Made by a program: the position numbers and the translations under genes. Of a stretch of DNA of 10,428 bases, positions 6,413 through 10,428 are shown piece by piece. Under the pieces are notes generated by a model, which was given only the letters and a program-made list of their open reading frames with translations, was not told the DNA's origin and searched no databases. Origin of the DNA: Eubacteriales bacterium (GTDB lineage Bacteria; Bacillota; Clostridia; JAQUNY01); assembly GCA_028717405.1 (NCBI GenBank), contig JAQUNY010000046.1, forward strand, positions 1 through 10,428. Reading direction: 5' to 3'. Each line of letters starts with the position of its first letter. Position 1 is the stretch's first letter.

Positions 6413-7390
6413 TCATGTCGTCTCCCTTTCCACCAGGACCGGTTCTAAGACCACCTGTTTTGGTTCTCCTCCTTTATTCATAATCATATCTAATATAAGT
6501 TCACCGGCCCTTTTCCCCATCTTGTATTTCGGCTGACGGATCGTTGTCAATGCCGGTGTGTACATGGCTGCCAGCCTGATGTCATCATATCCCACAATCT
6601 TCACCTCATCAGGTATCTTTACACCGTTTTCAATCATGGCACGCATTGCTCCAAGAGCTATTTCGTCGTTTGAGGCAAAAACAGCCCGAATTCTCCTGTG
6701 CTCAGCAAGGATACCGATAATCGCGTTATATCCTCCGTCATATGTGAAATCACATTCAATCACATTATCCTCATTAAAGGCGACACCTGCTTCAACCAAA
6801 GCATTCCTGTACCCAATTTTCCTTTCGGAAATGGTATTTACCGAAGCGGGCCCGGACAGGAATATGATGTCGCTGCTATCCCTAAGCAGCCGTTTTGTGG
6901 CCAGGTATCCTCCCAGTATATTATTGACGCTGACAGAACTGAATTCATTCCCGAATTTCCTGTCAACCAGTACAACCGGCCTGCTGCCGAATTTGCCCGA
7001 TATGTCCTTTGTTTTGCCTGTCCCGATAAATACAAGGCCGTCAATGTCTTTCCCCAGCAGCGTATTAAGGTATTTCATCTCCCGGTTCTCATCATTTTCC
7101 GTATTGCAGAGAATGACACTATACCCGGATAAGTGCACAGTATCTTCAATTCCTTTGATTATGTCCGCATAGAAGCTGTTTGAGATGTCAGGCAGTATCA
7201 CGCCTATGGTATATGTCCGTTTTGTTTTTAACCCGATTGCGATCTGATTGGGATAATAGCCCAGTTCTTTAATGGCGGCATTGATTTTCAGGAGGGTTTC
7301 AGGCCGAACTGTTTTCTTCCCGTTCAAAACGTAAGACACAGTGCTGACGGATACATGCGCCATTTCTGCGACATCCTTGAGTGTAGTCAA
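6413..7390 (-). CDS. LacI-family transcriptional repressor
   Basis: A 325-residue sugar-responsive repressor. The N-terminal HTH is canonical (MTTLKDVAEMAHVSVSTVSYVLNG, ending near residue 24), followed by the hinge ELGYYPNQIAIGLKTKRT. The periplasmic-binding-protein-like effector domain begins TIGVILPDISNSFYADIIKGIED and contains DGLVFIG, VVLVDRKF, VFASNDEIALGAMRAM and VKIVGYDDIRLAAMYTPALTTIRQPKYKMGKRAGELIL. The start is placed at TTG 7390 because it gives the usual family N-terminus and AAAGGAG lies 11 bases upstream. ATG 7411 is possible but has no Shine-Dalgarno sequence. An operator-like palindrome overlaps the predicted transcript start, indicating autorepression. The ligand is unknown, probably a mono- or oligosaccharide released by the neighbouring GH2 or GH3 enzymes. 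Confidence 0.94.
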   Translation of the reverse strand: MTTLKDVAEMAHVSVSTVSYVLNGKKTVRPETLLKINAAIKELGYYPNQIAIGLKTKRTYTIGVILPDISNSFYADIIKGIEDTVHLSGYSVILCNTENDENREMKYLNTLLGKDIDGLVFIGTGKTKDISGKFGSRPVVLVDRKFGNEFSSVSVNNILGGYLATKRLLRDSSDIIFLSGPASVNTISERKIGYRNALVEAGVAFNEDNVIECDFTYDGGYNAIIGILAEHRRIRAVFASNDEIALGAMRAMIENGVKIPDEVKIVGYDDIRLAAMYTPALTTIRQPKYKMGKRAGELILDMIMNKGGEPKQVVLEPVLVERETT

Positions 7391-7419
7391 CCTGTCCCCG
7401 GCTCCTTTCATTTTTTTGG

Positions 7420-7431
7420 TCAAACGTTTGA
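7420..7431. promoter_or_regulatory. Putative LacI-family operator at the repressor's own promoter
   Basis: TCAAACGTTTGA is a perfect 12-base palindrome with central CG. It covers the predicted transcription start (about 7429), so bound repressor would block its own gene. A near copy lies at 6361-6372. Confidence 0.75.
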
Positions 7432-7435
7432 TTTA

Positions 7436-7465
7436 ATTCTACTCCTTAACGTGATTATATGTCAA
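7436..7465 (-). promoter_or_regulatory. Predicted sigma-A promoter of the LacI-family gene
   Basis: On the minus strand, TTGACA (7465-7460), an 18-base spacer and TAGAAT (7441-7436) match the consensus at 11 of 12 positions. The operator-like palindrome lies immediately downstream. Confidence 0.7.
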
Positions 7466-7487
7466 CATGCGAGAAAGACAGGTCAAA

Positions 7488-7601
7488 GACAAGGGACAGT
7501 TCTGAAAGACAGGGGACGGTTCTGTGTCTTGTTTATCGTAAGTGCAAAAACAAGACACAGAACCGTCCCCTGTCTTTTTGTCTCGAGCCGTCCCCTGTCT
7601 C
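7488..7601. repeat. REP-like repeat cluster with 30-base perfect inverted repeat
   Basis: The arms at 7505-7534 and 7548-7577 are perfect reverse complements separated by 13 bases; the key words are GGGGACGGTTCTG and its complement CAGAACCGTCCCC. Related half copies flank it, GACAAGGGACAGTTCTG on the left and GAGCCGTCCCCTGTCTCC on the right. Such CCGTCCCCTGTC repeats are common dispersed elements in Clostridia and related Firmicutes, comparable to REP sequences moved by REP-associated tyrosine transposases. Here it lies between the phosphoesterase stop and the repressor promoter, and its very stable hairpin could end transcription from the right. T/C-rich low-complexity sequence (GTCTTC, GTCTTT) continues to about 7640. 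Confidence 0.9.
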
Positions 7602-7648
7602 CTAAACCCTGTCTTCTCGTCTTCAGTCTTTCGTCTTTTGCATAAAAA

Positions 7649-8494
7649 TCATGTGACTATTATTTCACGGGCGGTATTTTTGCCGGTGACATATTGAGGA
7701 AGCCTGTCAGTGACTTTACCTTCATAGTCAAAATGCAGATGCCCCGAGATAATGGCTTTTATGAGCAATTCGTTTTTTATATATTCAGTTGCTTCCAGTG
7801 TCATTTCGTCTGCCAACTGCTGTTTAAACCTATATTCCGTGTATGCGGACATCAGCTCTGTTGGCGTGGAAACAAGGAAGGCGCTGTCGGCGTTCGCTAT
7901 TTTCTTTTTATAGAGATCCGGTTCATACAGCGGCGTATGAAGCAGCAAGATGACAGGCATATTAAAACTCACCTCAGCCTTTAAAGCCTGAAGCTGAAAT
8001 GGCTCAAAACGATAATATGAATTGTCGATTGCTATCAGATTTACCCCGTTGACCTTTTTAGATGAAAAACGTATGTCATTCCTGAATGCTTCCTGCACCC
8101 TCTCCAGGCTTTGATTTCTATATTCTGCATCTTCAAACGCCTCTCCGACAAAAAGGCTGAACTCATGGTTCCCGGCTGCAAAAAAACAGTCAGTATTATC
8201 AACAAACTCCTTTGCGCGTTCAAGATTGGCATACGATACAAAGTCGATAATATCTCCGGTATGGACCATAATAGCCCCTGTTTCTTTAGCGATATTCTCA
8301 GCTTCCAGCAAATCACTTTCGGCAGTTTTAAAATGAGGCTTTCTTTTTTCAGCGAGATCAAGTTTCCGCTGGATCTCCCTTTCATCAGCGAGAGTCAGGT
8401 GGGTATCGCTGATGTGCAGCAGTTTAAAAGGCTCAGTCGCGCCAACATTTATCTCTGTGGTAATCCTGTTCATCCGCCGTTCCGGTTCTGCCAT
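7649..8494 (-). CDS. Calcineurin-like metallophosphoesterase
   Basis: A 281-residue dinuclear-metal phosphoesterase with the full family motif series: HISDTHL (Asp30, His32), HTGDIID (Asp81), AAGNHE (Asn109, His110), LLLHTPLY (His186) and SGHLH (His252, His254). These residues coordinate two metals and support hydrolysis of a phosphomonoester or phosphodiester, for example a nucleotide or cyclic nucleotide; the substrate cannot be told. No signal peptide or membrane segment is visible, so it is probably cytoplasmic. The start at ATG 8494 is chosen because AAGGAGG lies five bases upstream; an in-frame extension to 8557 adds 21 Gly/Thr-rich residues unlike the family. It lies downstream of the GH2 gene on the same strand, but with a 369-base gap and its own predicted promoter, so it is probably transcribed independently. 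Confidence 0.93.
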   Translation of the reverse strand: MAEPERRMNRITTEINVGATEPFKLLHISDTHLTLADEREIQRKLDLAEKRKPHFKTAESDLLEAENIAKETGAIMVHTGDIIDFVSYANLERAKEFVDNTDCFFAAGNHEFSLFVGEAFEDAEYRNQSLERVQEAFRNDIRFSSKKVNGVNLIAIDNSYYRFEPFQLQALKAEVSFNMPVILLLHTPLYEPDLYKKKIANADSAFLVSTPTELMSAYTEYRFKQQLADEMTLEATEYIKNELLIKAIISGHLHFDYEGKVTDRLPQYVTGKNTAREIIVT

Positions 8495-8595
8495 TGTCCC
8501 CTCCTTGAGTCCGGGCGTCGTGGAGTGCCCTGTTCTCGCACCGCCAAGTGTCGCCATGTGTAGTCAGTCTTCTTATTACATAATGTCTCCGATTA

Positions 8596-8604
8596 ATTAT
8601 AGCA
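8596..8604 (-). promoter_or_regulatory. Predicted extended -10 promoter of the phosphoesterase gene
   Basis: The minus strand reads TGCTATAAT, a perfect extended -10 (TGnTATAAT). No good -35 is present at 17 bases, as is common for extended -10 promoters. It would give a leader of about 95 bases. Confidence 0.55.
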
Positions 8605-8652
8605 CATGATTCTTCCATCTTTTATCTTACATAAAAACCTATCGATGCTATA

Positions 8653-8667
8653 GACATTCCTAATGTC
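8653..8667. promoter_or_regulatory. Short palindrome upstream of the phosphoesterase promoter
   Basis: GACATT and AATGTC flank CCT. Its position, some 60 bases upstream of the predicted transcript start, would suit an operator, but the match is short enough to arise by chance in AT-rich DNA. Confidence 0.25.
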
Positions 8668-8863
8668 ATTCACTAATTTTATGAAATAATTCTTGAGCAT
8701 GAATTCACCATTTCTATTATATTTTAACATATAATGAAAAAGTGAAAAAGTCCGTGTTTGGTACATTTATACAAAAATTATGGAAGCGCGCAAAGTCAGT
8801 CCTTTGGCAGAAACAATATAGGCCAGATCCTTGTTTATGAATGCAGAATACAGCACTTGGCAA

Positions 8864-10428
8864 TCATATCTGTTTTGAACTTAATTTGACTTCATTCCTG
8901 ATACCTGAAGCAGTTCCTTCCTTTGCTTTTAACAAAACCCGCAGTTCTGTCCTGGCATCGGGAATTGTTTCAAAGGCTAATGAAAGAGAGCTGTCTTCTG
9001 CAGGATTCCCACAGTAGATCAACTTATCGTCAGCATATACTGCAGCTGATTCACAGGTCAATTTACCGAATTTGATTTCACACAGATGCTCATCCTCAGG
9101 ATTCGCAGATTTCGGGATCTTTATAAACGTGCGGTAGATTTTGTATCCGCTTTTAAAGTCAGCCTGGTACTTGCTGCCAAAAGTAACTGGTTCAAACGAA
9201 TTCATGTCATTATCGGCAATTTTCATTAATGCATCCGGTTCAGTATCAAAGCTGCCGGCCGATACCGTCCATCCATTTATCTGTTGATTTACAGTCGCGT
9301 AAATGTATTCAGGTTTGTCAACCTTGTTTACCTCAAATATTATAGTGTCGCTGATAAGTCCCTCGGATACGGCAGTTACTTTAAGGGCCTTTGCTCCAAC
9401 ACTGGATTGTATCAATGCCTGACACCATCCCGCAAAAAGGCTCCGTTCAGGCGCATTGTCAGCCTCGTGGGAGTTTGGGTCGCCATTTCCCGTGCCAAGC
9501 ACTTTACCGTCACCTTCAACAATGAAACGTATAAAATTTGAAGCAGTTGGGACAACCAATCCGTTTGCATCCAGAGCACATATATTGATGGGCACTGTGT
9601 CTGCACCATCGTCCATAATATTTGCACGGTCAGGTTCTATTCTGACTCTCACAGGTCTTCCGGTGGTCCTTGTTTCTGTGGATATAACTTCCTTGCCATT
9701 CAGATATGCTTTAGCTTGCAGGATACCTGCTTCAAACGGGACTAACCATTCACACTGCGAGCAGACATCAGATGATTTCCTTCCGAGTGTTTCTCCATTC
9801 AGAAAGAGTTCGGCTTCATCACAGTTGGTTATTGTCATTACACATATCATGTCACCGGCATTCCAGTTCCAATGAGGCATGAGATGAAGCATCGGCTCAT
9901 CAGTAAAACATGCTTTATTAAAATAGAATGATTCCTTGGCAAAACCGCAGGTATCCATGATACCAAACTGCGATGAGACTGAAGGCCATGTGAATGGCGT
10001 GGGTTCTCCCCTATAATCAAAACCGGTCCAGATAAAAATCCCTGCCATATAGTCATTTTTTCTGGTAAAATCCCATGTTGTTTTTATCTGTTGTCCCCAG
10101 GGGACAACTTCCTCATCATAATTATTGAGAACATGCTCATTATCCCTGTCAGACCTGTAACAGCCCCGTGTTGAAACAGCGCTGTTATTTTCAGAACCAA
10201 CCAGTGGCTGCCCGGGATATTTTTCATGAAATGCAGGGATGCCTTTGATGTTGTAATTAATGCCTGTAATATCCATTTCGAGCGCAGCGCCTTCATCAAC
10301 ACTTATTCCGCCATTCATTGCGCCTGTAATCAGACGGGTGTCATCCAATTTCAGGACAAGACTTTTCATTCGCCGGAAAATATTTCTTCCTTCAGGGGTT
10401 CCCTGGAGTGGTTCTTCATTAAACAGGG
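8864..10428 (-). CDS. Glycoside hydrolase family 2 enzyme (beta-galactosidase type), 5' part cut by window edge
   Basis: The C-terminal 520 or so residues are visible; the open frame continues past the right edge, so the N-terminal sugar-binding and Ig-like domains and the start are missing. The fragment opens inside the catalytic TIM barrel with LFNEEPLQGTPEGRNIFRRM, where the first Glu after Asn (fragment residue 4) is the likely acid/base. PLVGSENNSAVSTRG carries the probable nucleophile Glu (about residue 79). IFIWTGFDYRGEPTPFTWPSVSSQFGIMDTCGFAKESFYF ends the barrel. Two Ig-like C-terminal domains follow (a DUF4982-like one with ITNCDEAELFLNGETLG, then one with DANGLVVPTASNFIRFIVEGDGKVLGTGNGDPNSHE), then a last beta-rich module of about 150 residues. 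Beta-galactosidase is the commonest activity for this architecture; beta-glucuronidase or others cannot be excluded. Confidence 0.93.
   Translation of the reverse strand, partial: LFNEEPLQGTPEGRNIFRRMKSLVLKLDDTRLITGAMNGGISVDEGAALEMDITGINYNIKGIPAFHEKYPGQPLVGSENNSAVSTRGCYRSDRDNEHVLNNYDEEVVPWGQQIKTTWDFTRKNDYMAGIFIWTGFDYRGEPTPFTWPSVSSQFGIMDTCGFAKESFYFNKACFTDEPMLHLMPHWNWNAGDMICVMTITNCDEAELFLNGETLGRKSSDVCSQCEWLVPFEAGILQAKAYLNGKEVISTETRTTGRPVRVRIEPDRANIMDDGADTVPINICALDANGLVVPTASNFIRFIVEGDGKVLGTGNGDPNSHEADNAPERSLFAGWCQALIQSSVGAKALKVTAVSEGLISDTIIFEVNKVDKPEYIYATVNQQINGWTVSAGSFDTEPDALMKIADNDMNSFEPVTFGSKYQADFKSGYKIYRTFIKIPKSANPEDEHLCEIKFGKLTCESAAVYADDKLIYCGNPAEDSSLSLAFETIPDARTELRVLLKAKEGTASGIRNEVKLSSKQI

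Larger units (their letters stand above)
8495..8863. other. Intergenic region between GH2 and phosphoesterase genes
   Basis: No gene is supported. The part near the phosphoesterase (8495-8590) is GC-richer and would be its leader. The remainder is strongly AT-rich and includes a predicted extended -10 promoter and a short GACATT/AATGTC palindrome. No clear terminator for the GH2 gene was found; a 5-base CAAAG/CTTTG hairpin near 8790-8806 is too weak. Confidence 0.6.

Noticed and set aside
6558..7172. Long plus-strand open frame of 204 codons antisense to the LacI-type gene
   Set aside because: It is a shadow frame opposite a clearly conserved repressor and shows no domain pattern of its own.
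7391..7423. Longer N-terminus for the LacI-type protein starting at TTG 7423 or ATG 7411
   Set aside because: TTG 7390 gives the standard family N-terminus and has AAAGGAG upstream; the TTG 7423 start would lie inside the operator and at about +7 of the predicted transcript.
8495..8557. Longer N-terminus for the phosphoesterase from ATG 8557
   Set aside because: The extra 21 residues are low complexity, and the AAGGAGG site lies five bases before ATG 8494.
9456..9875. Plus-strand open frame antisense to the GH2 gene
   Set aside because: It overlaps the conserved C-terminal domains of GH2 and has no recognisable protein features.

Overview
The window looks like a carbohydrate-utilisation neighbourhood from a Gram-positive, low-to-mid-GC bacterium, most likely an anaerobic plant-polysaccharide-degrading member of the Clostridia. 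This is an inference from strong AGGAGG-type ribosome binding sites, the moderately AT-rich base use, LacI and AraC one-component regulators beside glycoside hydrolases of families GH2 and GH3, and repeats containing CCGTCCCCTGTC-type arms. No rRNA, tRNA, CRISPR array, insertion-sequence transposase or phage gene was seen.

Left part (1-2000): two minus-strand genes, a D-2-hydroxyacid dehydrogenase followed by a fumarylacetoacetate-hydrolase-family enzyme that runs off the left edge. They probably form an operon acting on a keto or hydroxy acid. A 303-base divergent intergenic region follows, containing a TTTCTG hexamer repeat.

Middle (1874-5250): a plus-strand pair, an AraC-family regulator and, 23 bases later, a cytoplasmic GH3 beta-glycosidase. 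They end in a convergent intergenic region with a 23-base palindrome, a 20-base tandem repeat and a further inverted repeat.

Right part (5251-10428): four minus-strand genes. In transcription order they are a GH2 beta-galactosidase-type enzyme (5' end outside the window), a calcineurin-like metallophosphoesterase, a LacI-family repressor and an uncharacterised aldo-keto-reductase-like TIM-barrel protein. A near-identical operator-like palindrome (core AAACGTTT) lies over the predicted lacI-type promoter and again between the repressor and the TIM-barrel gene. This suggests the repressor controls both itself and that gene. A 30-base perfect inverted repeat separates the phosphoesterase from the repressor.

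Taken together, GH2 and GH3 would release monosaccharides from imported oligosaccharides, and the regulators would sense sugars. The dehydrogenase/FAH pair and the TIM-barrel protein may process a sugar-derived acid or aldehyde; the sequence does not fix the substrate. No clearly novel multi-gene system is evident. The most interesting items are the orphan TIM-barrel gene with its repeat-rich leader and putative LacI operator, and the density of unrelated short repeats in nearly every intergenic gap.
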